64,000 nucleotides of DNA from contig JAUCBN010000028.1 in NCBI GenBank assembly GCA_035048815.1, forward strand, positions 12,765,001 to 12,829,000, given 5' to 3'. Both the position numbers and the translations under genes were made by a program. Shown here piece by piece: positions 21,191 to 32,717 of the stretch. The notes under the pieces are model-generated. The model ran no database searches. It saw nothing but the letters and a program-made list of their open reading frames with translations, and was not told the origin of the DNA. The DNA is from Abelmoschus esculentus. Lineage: Eukaryota; Streptophyta; Magnoliopsida; Malvales; Malvaceae. The first letter of the stretch is position 1; every line of letters begins with the position of its first letter.

Positions 21191-23668
21191 TATCATTGAG
21201 CGTATACCGTGATCGATGACCCCTCTCTTTGAGCATACCTTGCGATGAATGACCCCTCTCTTCGAGTTCATGTCATAATGTACGGTCCCTTTCTTAGAGC
21301 GTTTGGCGTGATGAACGACCCCTCTCATTGAGCATAAGTCACGATGAATGACCCCTATCTTTGAGTGCATGTCTTGGTGAACGGTCCCTCTCTTTGAGCA
21401 TATACCATGATAGACAACTCCTGTCTTTGAGCGTATGTCGCAATGAATGACCCCTCTCTTCGAGTGCATGTCATAACAAATAATCCCTTTCTTAGAGCGT
21501 ACACCGTGATGGATGACCATTCTCTTTGAGGGTATATCGCGATGAATGACCCCTCTTTTTAAGTGTTTCATAATGAACAGTCCCCTTCTTAGAGCTTATA
21601 CCATGATGGAAGACCCCTCTCTTTGAGCGTATGTCGCGGTGAATGACCCCTCTCTTCGAGCGCATGTCATAATGAACGGTCCTTCACTTTGTACGTATGC
21701 CGTGATAGACGACCCTATCTTTGAGCGTATGTCACGATGAATGACCCCTCTCTTCGACTGCATGTCATAATGAACGGTCCCTTTCTCAGAACATATATCG
21801 TGACGGAATGACCCCTCTCTTTGAGTTCATGTCATAATGACCCCTCTATTTAAGCGTATGTCGCGATGAACGATCCCTCTCTTCGAGCGTATGTCATAAT
21901 GAATAGTCTCTCTCTTTGAGCGTATGCCATGATGGATGACCCTTCTCTTTAAGCGTATGTCGCGATGAATGACCCCTATCTTCGATGCGTGTCATAATGA
22001 ACAGGAGCGTATACTATGATGGACGACCCCTCTCTTTGAGTGTATGTCGCAATGAATGACCCATCTTCGAGTGCATGTCTTAATGAGCGGTCCCTCTTTG
22101 AGCATATACCGTGATAGACATCGCTGCTCTTTGAGTGTATATGGCGATAAAAGACCCCTCTCTTCGAGTGCATGTCATAATGAACAGTGCCTCTCTTTGA
22201 GCGTATACCGTGATCGATGACCACTCTCTTTGAGCATATGTTGTGATGAATGACCCTTCTCTTCAAGTGCATGTCATGGTGAATGGTACCTCTCTTTGAT
22301 CGTATGTCGCGATGAATGACCCCTCTCTTCGAGTGCGTATCTTAATGAACGGTCCCTTAAGGTGTATTCCCAGATGGATGACCCTTCTCTTTGAGCGTAT
22401 GTCACGATGAAATACCCCACTCTTCGAGTGCATGTCATAATGAACTGTCCCTTTCTTAGAGCGTATATCGTGATGGACGATCCCTCTTTGAGCGTATGTC
22501 ACGATGAATGACCCCTCTCTTTGAGTGCATGTCATTATGAACGGTCCTTTTCATAGAGCGTATACCGTGATGGATGACCCTTCTCTTTGAGCGTATGTCT
22601 CTATGAATGACCCCTCTCTTTGAGTGAATGCCATGGTGAATGGTCCTTCTCTTTGAGTGTATGTCGTGATGGACAACACCTCTCCTTCAGCGTATGTCGG
22701 GATGAATGACCCCTTTTTTCGAGTGCATGACATAATTAATTGTCCCTTTCTTAGAGAGTATTCCATGATAGAAGACACCTCTCTTTAAGCGTATGTCGCG
22801 ATGAATAACCCCTCTGTTCTAGTGCATGTCATAATAATGGTTCCTTTCTTAGAGCGTATATCGTGATGAACGACCACTCTCATTGAGCGTATATCGCGAC
22901 GAATGACCCCTCTCTTCGAGTGCATGTCATGGTATACGGTCTCTCTCTTTCAACATATGTTGTGGTGGATACCTCTTGTCTTTGAGCGTTTGTCGCGAAG
23001 AATGACCCCTATCTTCGAGTGCGTGTCATAATGAACAGTCCATCTCTTTGAGCGTATGTCGCGATGAATGACCCCTCTTCGAGTGCATGTCTTAATGAAC
23101 GATCCCTTTCTTAGAGTGTATACCGTGATGGACGACCCTTCTCTTTGAGCGTATGTCGCGATGAATGAACTCTCTCTTCAAGCGTACGTCATAATGAACG
23201 ATCCCTCTCTATGAGCGTATACCGTGAACGATGACCCCTCTCTTTGAGTGTATGTTGCGATGAAAGACCCCTCTCTTCGAGTGCATCTCCTGCTGAATGG
23301 TCCCTCTCTTGGAGCTTGTTATAATGAATGGTCCCTTTCTAAGAACGTATACCACGACGGACGACCCCTCTCTTTGAGCGTATGTCGCGGTGAATTATCC
23401 CTCTCATCGAGAGCATGTCTTCATGAACGGTCCCTCTCTTTGAGCATGTGTCGTGACGGTCGACCCCTCTCTTTGAGCTTATGTCGCGACGAATGACCCC
23501 TATCTTCGTGTGCATGTCATGGTGAACGGTCCCTCTCTTTGAGCGTATACCCTGATAGATGACTCCACTCCTTGAGCATATGTCGCGATGAATGACCCCT
23601 TTCTTCGAGTGCTTGTCATAATGAGCGTTCCCTTTCTTAGAGCGTATACTATGATGGACGACCATTCT
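21191..23668. repeat. 33-bp minisatellite array A4 (2.5 kb)
   Basis: About 75 units with the A-B-C alternation, interrupted in places by partial units, for example near 21990 and 22350. It ends at an A-type unit reading GGACGACCATTCTCTTATC, the same phase at which spacer S1 joins the arrays at 786 and 26300. Minus frames through it repeat the 11-residue pattern. A plus frame at 23248-23496 escapes the usual plus-strand stops locally because of point changes. Confidence 0.95.
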
Positions 23669-24759
23669 CTTATCTTTCCAATGCATGTTGAATCGCATCA
23701 ATCAGATATCGAAAGCTCGAGATATGACAAAATTACTAAAGACTGTGCAGGCTAAAATTTTAAACCGAAAAGTTCCAACAACTCTTTGAAGGAGACACCA
23801 TTCAATCGAACGGTTAAGGAGGGAGATACCACCTATTGAACAGACACCAAGGCCACTATTCAGCCACCTTTTCAAAGGGAAATGTCCCTTGGCCACTGAT
23901 ATGCTCCAACTCTCCAAAGATGCTTGTAAAGAGAAGCTTTGATTGCCCGGACCTTAGAATGCAAGAAAGCCTTGTATCATGCTTGTTTCATGAACAAAAG
24001 AATGTTAAAGAATGCTGGAAATAAGCTAAGGATGATTTAAGAAGAGGTCATGGTGTGGGGTATTGTTTAGATGAAAAGGAAGTTGTCATGGTGAAGGGAA
24101 TGCGTGGGGAATGTTGATGGTTGATTAAGGAAGAAAATAAAGGTGTTTAAGTGAAGTAAATGATATGGAAGGATATGTTAAGGGCTGGTGAAGAATGGTG
24201 GACGAAAATGGAATGTGGGTGATGATTATTTGACGATGAAATGATAGTATTCAAAGGGGCAAAGGTTGAACTTACGTTATAGGAACATAAACCCAATCTA
24301 GTTGCAACTCTGAGGGTGGTAGATACACATAGACCTCTTGGAAGTGTAATTCCAGAAATCTAAAGTATAAAGGATGGAGGGTGACGCCACAAATCAAAGA
24401 GATGATTTGATAAGTCGATAAAGTTCTTAAAAGAATAAGAATGAGAGATTAACTCACAAAATAAATAATCTGATTCAAAGTTGTGTGTTCAAATGCTAAA
24501 ATGGCTACATATTTATAGGAAATGAAAGAGTGTGGCCAAGGGACATTCCCCTTTGTAAAGGTAGATGAATAATGGCCTTGGTGTTTGTTCAATTGGTGGT
24601 GTCTCCCTCCTTAACCGTTCGGGTTGAATGATGTCTCCTTCCAAGAATTGTTGAAATTTTCGGTTCAAAATTCCACCCTGCACAGTCTTCAGTAAATTGG
24701 ACATATCTCAAGTTCCCGACATCAGATTGATGCAATTCGACATGCATCGGAAAGATAAG
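23667..24759. repeat. Imperfect inverted repeat, arms ~230 bp
   Basis: Left arm 23667-23897 reads CTTATCTTTCCAATGCATG ... TGTCCCTTGGCCAC; the reverse complement of 24531-24759 gives the same order with scattered differences, by eye roughly one in five. The arms are ~630 bp apart. The right arm is in the same orientation as the S1 copy at 26895-27065, so the left arm is the inverted partial copy. A transcript across this would fold into a long hairpin; whether it is transcribed is unknown. Confidence 0.8.
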
Positions 24760-25588
24760 AGATAGAGGAACAACTTTAATGAAGACACCGAAACCCAATT
24801 CTACTTGTATCTTACTTGAAATTGGCAAACAAGTGGACCATCATGAATCTGCCCAATAAAGAGTGTTATCTCTTTGTTTTAGCGCACAAACATGTTTCCC
24901 TCCATGGTTGGTCGGTTGTGTCTCTTGGGGAGGAACATGTCCTTCCATGGTTGAGCTGAAAGTTGTAGGGTGAGCTAAGATGAGCTGGATGAATTAAGGT
25001 TGAGCTGAGCTAGCTAGATGATTTAGCTATCTGAAAGTTCACCATCTAGCTGAACGGCTAACCCCTTAGCTGAGTGAATTGATCCTTAGGGCCATAATAC
25101 TCTCCTTAATCCATAAGAGTGTATAGGAGCTGATCCGAATCCCAAATGAAGGGAAATTCTCCATTTGTCGTTTTAAGCTCGTTTTGAATTCGTGAGCTAG
25201 AACGAAGCTATCTTCCACTTCATTGCGCTGCCTAGGAGTGTTTAGTACATTTAGGTGTTGATCAGAAGCTGGTAAGTGCCTCAAACAATGATTCTTTGTT
25301 TTGAGCACAAATGATGCATTTGAGCTAAAAAATAGATGGCCAATAGTCCCTTAAGATGTGTTTAACATAACCTGCAAAGAAACAACTTAAACTAATAAGT
25401 ATGATGTTACTAAACATGTGTTGAATATTAATTATGCATAATATAAGCTAAATAAAGATGTAGTTCAATACTAATTACTAAGTTATCCATAGTAATATAA
25501 GGAAATAAACATTATAGGTATATAATATGAGATAGCAAGTGAGTGTAGCACATGAATTGAGTAAATAAAGAGGATTAAGTTGAACCAC
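23669..25588. repeat. Spacer S1, divergent copy c, with inverted segment
   Basis: About 1.9 kb of non-tandem DNA. From roughly 24360 to 25580 it is a diverged relative of spacer S1 at 26690-27780, sharing TGTGGCCAAGGGACATT, CTCCCTCCTTAACC, CTGCACAGTCTTCAGTAA and the AGCT-rich part (24940-25330). Its left end, 23669-23897, is the reverse complement of 24531-24759, forming a large inverted repeat. A TATA-like CATATTTATAGG lies at ~24508. No protein domain was recognised in any frame. Confidence 0.75.
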
Positions 25589-26300
25589 TGTCTTTGAGTG
25601 CATGTCATAGTCAACTGTCCCTCTCTTTGAGTGTATACTGTGATGGACGACCCTACTCCTTGAGCGTATGTTGCGATGAATGACCCCTCTCTTCGAGTAC
25701 ATGTCAAAATGAATGATCCCTTTCTTAGAGCGTATACCATGATGGACGACCCCTCTCTTTGAGCGTATGTCATGATGAATGACACCTCTCTTCGAGTACA
25801 TGTCATAATAAATGTTTCCTCTATTTGAGCGTATATCGTGACCGATGACCCCTCTCTTTGAGCATATGTTCGATGAAGGACCCCTCCCTAAGAGTGCATG
25901 TCATGGTGAACGGTCCCTCTCTTTGAGCATATACCATCGCTCTTTGAGCGTATGTCACGATGAAAGACCCCTCTCTTCGAGTGCATGTTATAATGAATGG
26001 CCCCTCTCATTGAGCGTATGTCGCGGTGAATGACACCACTCGTTAAGTGTATGTCATAATGAACGGTTCCTCTCTTTGAGAGTATGTCGTGATGGACGAC
26101 CCTTCTCTTTGAGCGAATGTCGCGATGAATGAACCCTCTCTTTGGTTGCATGTCATGGTGAATGGTCTCTCTCTTTGAGCGTATATCGTGATGGACAACT
26201 TCTCTCTTTGTGAGTATGTCACGATGAATGACCCCTCTCTTCGAGTGCATGTTATAATAAACCATCACTTGCTTAGACCGTATACCGTGATGGACGACCA
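25589..26300. repeat. 33-bp minisatellite array A5
   Basis: About 21 units, matching array A1 unit by unit from ~25615 except for a missing block of about five units. It ends at GGACGACCATTC before spacer S1 copy b. The A1/A5 pair marks the left part of a duplication that continues through S1 and the next array into L1 sequence. Confidence 0.93.
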
Positions 26301-27794
26301 TTCTTGATGTGTGCCAATCTTGTTGATGATGCTGAGTGGCACGCTTTGATTGTTGGACCTGGAAAGGAAGCAAGTCTCTCGCAAGAATTGACTGCAAAAT
26401 GAAGAATTAAGGATAAAGGATGAAAGGAATAAGTAGAATTAATAAAAGGAATAGTTTAGGGACTGATTTGGAAGCGGAAGGATGTGTGGTGTTGATGAGG
26501 GTGAATGGATGTTTAGGATGTTTTGTGGTGATGACAAAGGATTTGAATGATGTATAGAATGAGAGGATATGTAATGAATGGTGAAATGAAAATAATATCT
26601 TAAAGATACTCAAGGAAGAAACTAGGTTATAGAAAACCCAATCCTGAACCTTATATTGATCTTTAAGGGGTGGTGATAAACAGACTTTGACCCTTTTAGT
26701 ATATTAAACTAAAAGAACTAGAAGTATCAAGATGATAGAAAAGGGGTTGACGCCAAAAGTAAAAAAGTACATGATAAGTCGGTAAAGTTCTAAGAAGAAC
26801 TAAACGAGAGAAAATTCTCACGAAGGATAAAATATATTGTGAATTGTGTTTTACAAATGAAAATTTAAGTCCAATTTATAGGGAATAAAAGGGTGTGGCC
26901 AAAGGACATTTCCCTTTGAAAAGGTGATCGAATAGTGGACTTGGTGACTGTCCAACTGGTGGTTTCTCCCTCCTTAACCATTCGGTTGAATAGTGTCTCC
27001 TTCCAAAAGTTGTTGAAACTTTTCGGTTTAAAATTCTAACCTGCACAGTCTTCAGTAATTTGGCACAACTTTTATGAAGACAAAAAAACCCAATTCCGCT
27101 TGAATCATGCTAGAAAATGGAAAACAAGTGGACTATCATGAATCTGTTCATTGAAAAGTGTTATCTCTTTGTTTGGTTGCCCACTTGCTTTCCCTCTGAT
27201 ATCATGGCATCCAATGTGGATGATGGACGGACATGATGCTTGGTGAAGGGTTGGTGACCTTCGGGTGTAGTTGAGATGAGCTAATCAAGCTAGGAGTGAG
27301 CTGAATTAAACTGAGCTATCTAGCTGAAAGATATAGCTAAAGTTTGAAGCTAAAATAAGCTAATCTGAGATGCCTTTAGCAAAGTGAGTTGGTCTGTTAG
27401 CTTCCCTATATTCTCTTCTAGTGCTAGGAGTATTTTGGAGCTGATACGAATCTCCTAAGGCCTCGTTTTGAACTATGATTCGTTTGAGCTCATATGGGAT
27501 TTGTGAGCTGACATGAAGCTAGTCATGAGTCCTTTAAGTACTGTAGGAGTGTTCCATGCATTTTCAAGCTATTCTGAAGTTGGCTCGTTGTGTTTCTAAC
27601 ATTACCTTCCGTTTAGCTTCTTTTGAGTTGACTGAGCTGACACCGAGCTAATACTTACTCCTTGAACAATATGTAAGTTCTATGAAGAAAACATAATAGT
27701 CGAAATAATGAGAATACTTAAAATAACTTAATATAAATTTAGATCTAAGTTGAAACTTAATTATGTGGTTATAATGACTATTCATGTTTATAGC
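26301..27794. repeat. Spacer S1, copy b (most complete)
   Basis: About 1.5 kb, covering all of copy a plus ~480 bp absent there (26650-27150). It includes a TATA-like run CCAATTTATAGGGAATAAAAG at ~26873, the CTCCCTCCTTAACC and CTGCACAGTCTTCAG motifs, and an AGCT-rich stretch at 27280-27660. It has no coding domain. The layout would fit a non-coding LTR, but neither TG...CA ends nor flanking duplications could be fixed. Confidence 0.75.
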
Positions 27795-28439
27795 CCTCTC
27801 TTTGAGCGTATATCGCGATGAAAGACCCCTCTCTTTGAGTGTATATCGCGATGAAAGACCCTTATCTTCGAGTGCGTGTCATAATGAATGGTACCTTTCT
27901 TAGAGTGTATAACGTGATGGATGATCCTTCTCTTTGAGCGTATGACACGAAGAATGACCCCTCTCTTTGAGCATATGTCATAATGAACGGTCCCTCTCTT
28001 TGAGCGTATACCGTGATGGATGACCCCTCCCTCCAAAGATATGTCATAATAACGATCCCTCTCTGTGACCGAGTGTCGTGATAGATGACCCCTCTCTTTG
28101 AGCATATTTCGCGATGAATGAACCTTATCTTCGAGTGCATGTAATAATGAACGATCCTTCTCTTTGAGCGTATACTATGATGGACGACCCCTATGTTTGA
28201 GCGTATGACTGGATGAATGATACCTCTCTTTGAGTGCATGTCATAATGAACGGTCCCTTTCTTAGAGCGTATACCCTGATGAATGACCCCTCTCTTTGAA
28301 CGTAAGTTGCAGTGAATGACCCCTCACTTCGAGCGCATGTCATAATAAATGGTCATTCTCTTTGAGAGTATACCGTGATGGACGACCCCTCTCTTCGAGT
28401 GAATGTCATAATGTATGGTCACTTTCTGAGAGCGTATGA
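27795..28439. repeat. 33-bp minisatellite array A6
   Basis: About 19 units, the counterpart of A2 but longer. It begins after spacer S1 at CCCTCTCTTTGAGCG and ends at AGAGCGTATGAG against a 14-bp satellite relic and the 3' end of L1-2. Confidence 0.93.
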
Positions 28440-28462
28440 GAGAATCCATTCGATTTTTTTTT
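28440..28462. other. Satellite relic plus L1-2 poly(A) junction
   Basis: 28440-28453 reads GAGAATCCATTCGA, an exact match to 170-bp satellite monomers, followed by nine T residues that are the minus-strand poly(A) tail of L1-2. The 33-bp unit has no such sequence. The junction is the same as at 2259-2281, so both L1 copies share one ancestral satellite insertion. Confidence 0.75.
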
Positions 28463-28549
28463 GAAAGAAAGGGCCTCATTAAAAAAAACCTATAGCCAGT
28501 CACCTCGGTAGGTGAGTAGGCCCCTATGGGGAAAAGACTACCCAAGTTT

Positions 28550-29012
28550 TTATGAGAAAAAGAGGAGAACCTCTCTGAGTTTAAAGAAAGCCCGAATAAA
28601 ATCGGGAAAGTTACATCCAAAAGAGAGAGAAAGAAAATAGCGCAAAGCTCTAGAAGCAAGGAAATGAGCTACAACATTTGCTTCTCTAGGTACATAACAA
28701 ATCTTACAATCAGGCAAAGCACCAAGAGTACAACGAATGAGAGACACTAAAGGTTGCACCGTGGAAAGATAATGGTGATGGGTGTTAACTTTGTTGGCAA
28801 TGGAAGTAGAATCGGTCTCAAGGATGGTGTTAGACCAGCCATTATCAACAACAAGATTAAGTCCCTCCCAAATGACAAGAGCTCCGATTGAAGCTGGATC
28901 TGGATAGAAGACGAGGGGAATAGAGCGTCCACCAAGGACGGAGCTTGAAGAATCCCGAGCAAAGACACCTACAGCAGCTCCCTTTAAAATTGGGTAAAAG
29001 GCGTCATCCGTT
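28550..29012 (-). pseudogene. L1-2 ORF2: RNase H fragment
   Basis: Minus frames 28759-28550 and 28968-28747 together give the RNase H end of ORF2 (YVPREANVVAHFLASRAL in the first). Frameshifts near 28750-28790 and the substitution of AEALAILEG-like sequence by a decayed version make it inactive. The N-terminal strand ends at the deletion junction at ~29013. Confidence 0.82.
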
Positions 29013-29718
29013 AAAGCATCATGGCACTAGGACAATCCCTTAAAGCATGAAGGGTAGTTTCAGTATTCGTATTACAAATTGGGCAAACCCCAGTACCGAG
29101 ATTTGCTTGGAGGATTTTGTGTCCAGACGGTAGGGCATCATGGCTTAATCTCCATCCAAAGGAACGAACCTTAGGCAAGGTAGGCAACTTAGAAAGAATT
29201 TTCCATAGCCTAGAGGGTCTATTAACCGGCCCTAGTTGTAGTTGGAGAAATTGATAACCAGAACACACAATATAGATGCCAGAGTCGTGATGACACCAAA
29301 GGGTAGTATCTTTCGTATCATTAATGATTGGTACATTAAGGATTATGTTAGCATCTTCGTGAGAGAAATAATCTCTCACCTTGGATATATCCCATCGGGG
29401 TAGATTAGACAACATAAAAAATCCCGCTCGAAGAGGGACTTTATTATTCACTTCATAATCGCCATAAAGGTGTAAAGGCTTAGATCCTCCCCAATTGTCG
29501 AAGTGTATTTGTATCTGACTTGACATACCTGGTCGTTTAAAGAAGCCATTTCCAAGTTTAGAGATAGTTATACTAAGACCTTTCCAAGCAAAGGAAAATC
29601 TTCGAGTGGAATCGGGTTCGAGCTCAGAACCCGATGGATAATATTTGCACTTGTAGACCTGACTAAGAAGAATATCAGGCTCAAAAATTAGTCTCCAAAT
29701 TTGTTTACCAAGTAACAC
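29013..29718 (-). pseudogene. L1-2 ORF2: zf-RVT and linker
   Basis: A 235-codon open frame from LLGKQIWRLIFEPDILL to the zinc cluster CPICNTNTETTLHALRDCP. It corresponds to residues ~880-1095 of L1-3 ORF2. The C-terminal WNLWN region is lost in the deletion. The frame is more intact here than in L1-1, where a frameshift splits the same region. Confidence 0.87.
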
Positions 29719-29787
29719 AATGTTGAAATGGTGAAGATCGTGAAATCCTATACCTCTGGATGCTTTCGGTAGACAGATAGTGTCTCA

Positions 29788-31100
29788 CTAAAGCATATGC
29801 CATCCATGTTTATTGGCTTTACCCGACGACCAGTAACGGCATATCGAAGTAGTCATATCATCGATAATGTTTTGAGGTAAAAGGTAACAAGACATAACAT
29901 TTTGTGGCATTGATTGTACGACAGATTTGATTAAAATTTTTCTACCGCTAAAGGAGAGCAAGTGCTTATCCCATTTGTTAAGACAACATTCATTTTGTCT
30001 CTGGAAATCCCAAAGTTGTTGTCTTATTCTTCCCATTGAGTAGTGAAACCCCCAAATAAATACAAGGGTCATCGACCTCTCTTACATTAAGGATGCTATT
30101 GATTTCTTATTGAAGGGATATAGATGTTTTGCATGAGAAATATATAGTTGATTTTTTAAAACTCACCGCCTAACCAGACGAAATGGCATAAGTATGCAAA
30201 GCGTCCTTGAGGTGTTGAGCTTCTGTAGTTATATTCTTAATGAACACCACACAATCATCAACAAAGAGGAGGTTATTTATACGGGGGTCATTCCTGCTAG
30301 CACAAAGGCCAGGGAGATTGCCAATAACTTTCTCAGCATTGAGCAATGCTGAAATACCTTGAGTATAGAAAAGAAACAAGAAAGGTGAAAGGGGACCTCC
30401 TTGTCGAAGCCCTCTTTGAGGTTTAAAAGGTCATAAAAGAGAATCATAGACACGTACTTAGAAAGACACAGAAGAGACACAATTCATAATAAAGGAAACC
30501 CATTTATCATTAAAACCTACATGGAGCATAATTTATTGTAGAAAAGACCATTCGACACGGTCGAAAGCTTTCTCCATGTCCAATTTTAAACTAGCACCTT
30601 TGGCAAGAGAGGTCTCGTCAGTATTTAAAGTATGGATAAGCTCATGGGCAATGAGAATATTGTCGGTAATGTTCCTACCTTTAACAAAGGCAGCTTGATT
30701 ACCGCCTATACATAAAAGGATGATAGATTTCAAACGATTAACAAGCACTTTGGCAACAGTCTTATAGATAACTATGCATAGGCTAATAGGTCTGAGATGT
30801 CACATAGTTGTGGGATCATTAATTTTGGGTGTAAGAACGATGATAGTACGATTGACCCCTTCCATGCGAACAGACCCACTTTGAAGTCTGAGGCAGAGGT
30901 TTATAAAGTCCTGGCCAAGGATATCCCAATGTTTCCTAAAGAAACCACTTGGAAATCCGTAAACTCTTGGGGCTTTCCTCAGATCAAAATCGTGAAAAGA
31001 AGTGGCAATTTCTTCTGGTGTGAATTCCTTATTAAGGTCATTGTTCATGGTCTCAGTAACAATATTTGGAATGTTGTCTAAAATGGGAGATACAATAGTA
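29788..31100 (-). pseudogene. L1-2 ORF2: reverse transcriptase
   Basis: Pieces in several frames: 30072-29788 (KWDKHLLSFSGRKILIK), 30379-30170 (LLFVDDCVVFIKN, where the FADD box reads FVDD), 30748-30533 (NQAAFVKGRNITDNILIAHE and LKLDMEKAFDRVEWSF with the first catalytic Asp), and 31048-30800 (NDLNKEFTPEEIATSFHDFD...PSGFFRKHW). Stops and frameshifts lie between them. Confidence 0.87.
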
Positions 31101-31480
31101 GGAAAAGAGGATGAGAAGAGAGTCTAGAAGTAATCAATGACAATAGCCATGATATCTTTCGTGTGCGTTTGCCAAATATTTTCATTGTAGAAAAGCCCAG
31201 TAATATGGTTTTTTTGTTGGCGATTGTTTGCTCTTGCATGGAAAAATGAAGTATTTTTGTCACCATGTTCTAGCCAGGTGGTGTGGGCGTGTTGTGACCA
31301 ATAGATTTTCTTCGCATTAAGTAGTCTATCAAGCTCGTTTTTGGCAGAAGAGGTTCCTAGAAGCTTTCGTTCCGATTGCATGGGAGGGCCTAGTGTCCAT
31401 TAAGATGGGGCAGTGATCAGATTGGGCATGAAAGAATGACGTAGCCTAGAAACTAGGAAAGACATTAAACCAGGAGGAGT
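31100..31480 (-). pseudogene. L1-2 ORF2: linker upstream of RT
   Basis: Frame 31381-31124 gives NELDRLLNAKKIYWSQHAHTTW and LEHGDKNTSFFHARANNRQQ, the same linker as in L1-1. At ~31349 about 240 bp are missing, joining it to a scrap ending at MDTRPSH-like sequence near 31400. No endonuclease motif remains. Confidence 0.82.
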
Positions 31481-31729
31481 TATTCTTAGAGCGTATACCG
31501 TGATGGACAACCCCTCTCTTTGAGCGTATGTCGCGATTAATGACCCCTCTCTTTGAGTACATGTCAGTGAATGGTCCTTTTCTTAGAGCGTTTACCGTGA
31601 TGGACGACACCTCTCGTTGAGCGTATGTCAAAATGAATGACCCCTCTCTTCGAGTGCATGTCATAGTGAATGGTCCCTTAGAGTGTATACCGTGAGGGAC
31701 GAACCCTCTCTTTGAGCATATGTCACGAT
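31481..31729. repeat. 33-bp minisatellite array A7
   Basis: About seven to eight units between the 5' truncation of L1-2 and spacer S2. The last unit reads GCATATGTCACGATTAATAG, after which S2 begins; array A3 meets S2 in a similar way at 20344. Confidence 0.92.
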
Positions 31730-32490
31730 TAATAGGGGATAATAAAGGCTAAGGAATACGAGAATAAGTTTGAAGAAGACCTCAAGACTCAAATATCCTC
31801 GAATTCTGTCCTTAACTGTTGTTTTAATTCTTGTCTTTACTCTCCCTTAAATGGTGATAATGAAGGCTATCATTGCATGTCTTCTCTTTCTTGCTTGCAG
31901 AAACTGACAACCTTAAAATGATGTAAAGACTCTCTTGAAAGCCTTAAAACCATTGCTGGAAATAACAATATTCAAGTGGTGTAATTGCTCCATTGAATTG
32001 CATTGTAACCAATCAGCCTTGATGGGTCTTCAAGGGACTTTAATTGATGTAAATGCCTTGTCATTCCTGAGAATATGATAAACCATTTGCTCCAAAAGAA
32101 TACCCTAGATGAAATATATAAGCAACCATTAGATAACAACTTATTCAATAAAAATAAAAGTGAATGTAGGAAACATATTTAATGAGCTAGATTAATTAAT
32201 GAAACTAGTTACATTGAATGATCTAGTTTATTTAATTAATTCACACACTAAATTAACTTATAAAAACATAAGAAAACTAGCATGCTTTAAGTGAACTATG
32301 ATGCATTAATTAAACTAATGAACTCATGCACAAGTAGGAGGTTGTATTGTTCCAATAAATCTAGTGTTGCATTCTCTACTTCTAGCCTTGAATAAATAGA
32401 TTTCCCATGGCCTCTTGGAACTTCTGGGTTTTACCACGAGTCATAGGTCCAATAGGAAATTCTTCTGATTCATTGTTGGTTGTGATTATA
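31730..32490. repeat. Spacer S2, copy b
   Basis: Homologous to 20345-21190 throughout, with a ~110-bp deletion at ~32316 (TGAACTCATGCACAAGTAGG). Both copies begin and end against 33-bp arrays in matching phase, so array-S2-array is one duplicated module. No gene was found in it. Confidence 0.8.
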
Positions 32491-32717
32491 TCATTGAGCG
32501 TATATCGTGATCGATGACCCCTATCTTTAAGCGTACCTTGCAATGAATCACCCCTTTCTTCAAGTTCATGTCATAATGCACGATCCCTTTCTTAGCGCAT
32601 ATGGTGTGATGAACGACCCCTATCAATGAGCATAAGTCGCGATGAATGACCCCTATCTTTGAGTGCATGTCTTGGTGAACGGTCACTCTCTTTGAGCGTA
32701 TACCGTGATAGACAACT
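32491..32717. repeat. 33-bp minisatellite array A8
   Basis: About seven units, matching the start of array A4. It ends at GATAGACAACTC, where 170-bp satellite starts mid-monomer (CAAAAGCCCATAATT). Confidence 0.92.

Larger units (their letters stand above)
28463..31480 (-). mobile_element. L1-2: truncated degenerate L1 without chromovirus
   Basis: Minus-strand L1 closely related to L1-1, with 3' UTR, RNase H, zf-RVT, RT and a remnant of the endonuclease linker. Compared with L1-1 it has a ~340-bp deletion at ~29013 (RNase H to zf-RVT) and a ~240-bp deletion at ~31349. It ends at GGAGGAGTTA (31480), where the 33-bp array resumes; no ORF1 or endonuclease active site remains. It shows the uninterrupted L1 sequence at the chromovirus site (around 30204-30245), so the chromovirus arrived in the L1-1 lineage only. 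Confidence 0.9.

Noticed and set aside
23248..23496. Plus-strand 82-codon ORF in array A4
   Set aside because: It is only a local escape from the plus-strand stops of the 33-bp unit by point changes; the peptide simply follows the repeat.
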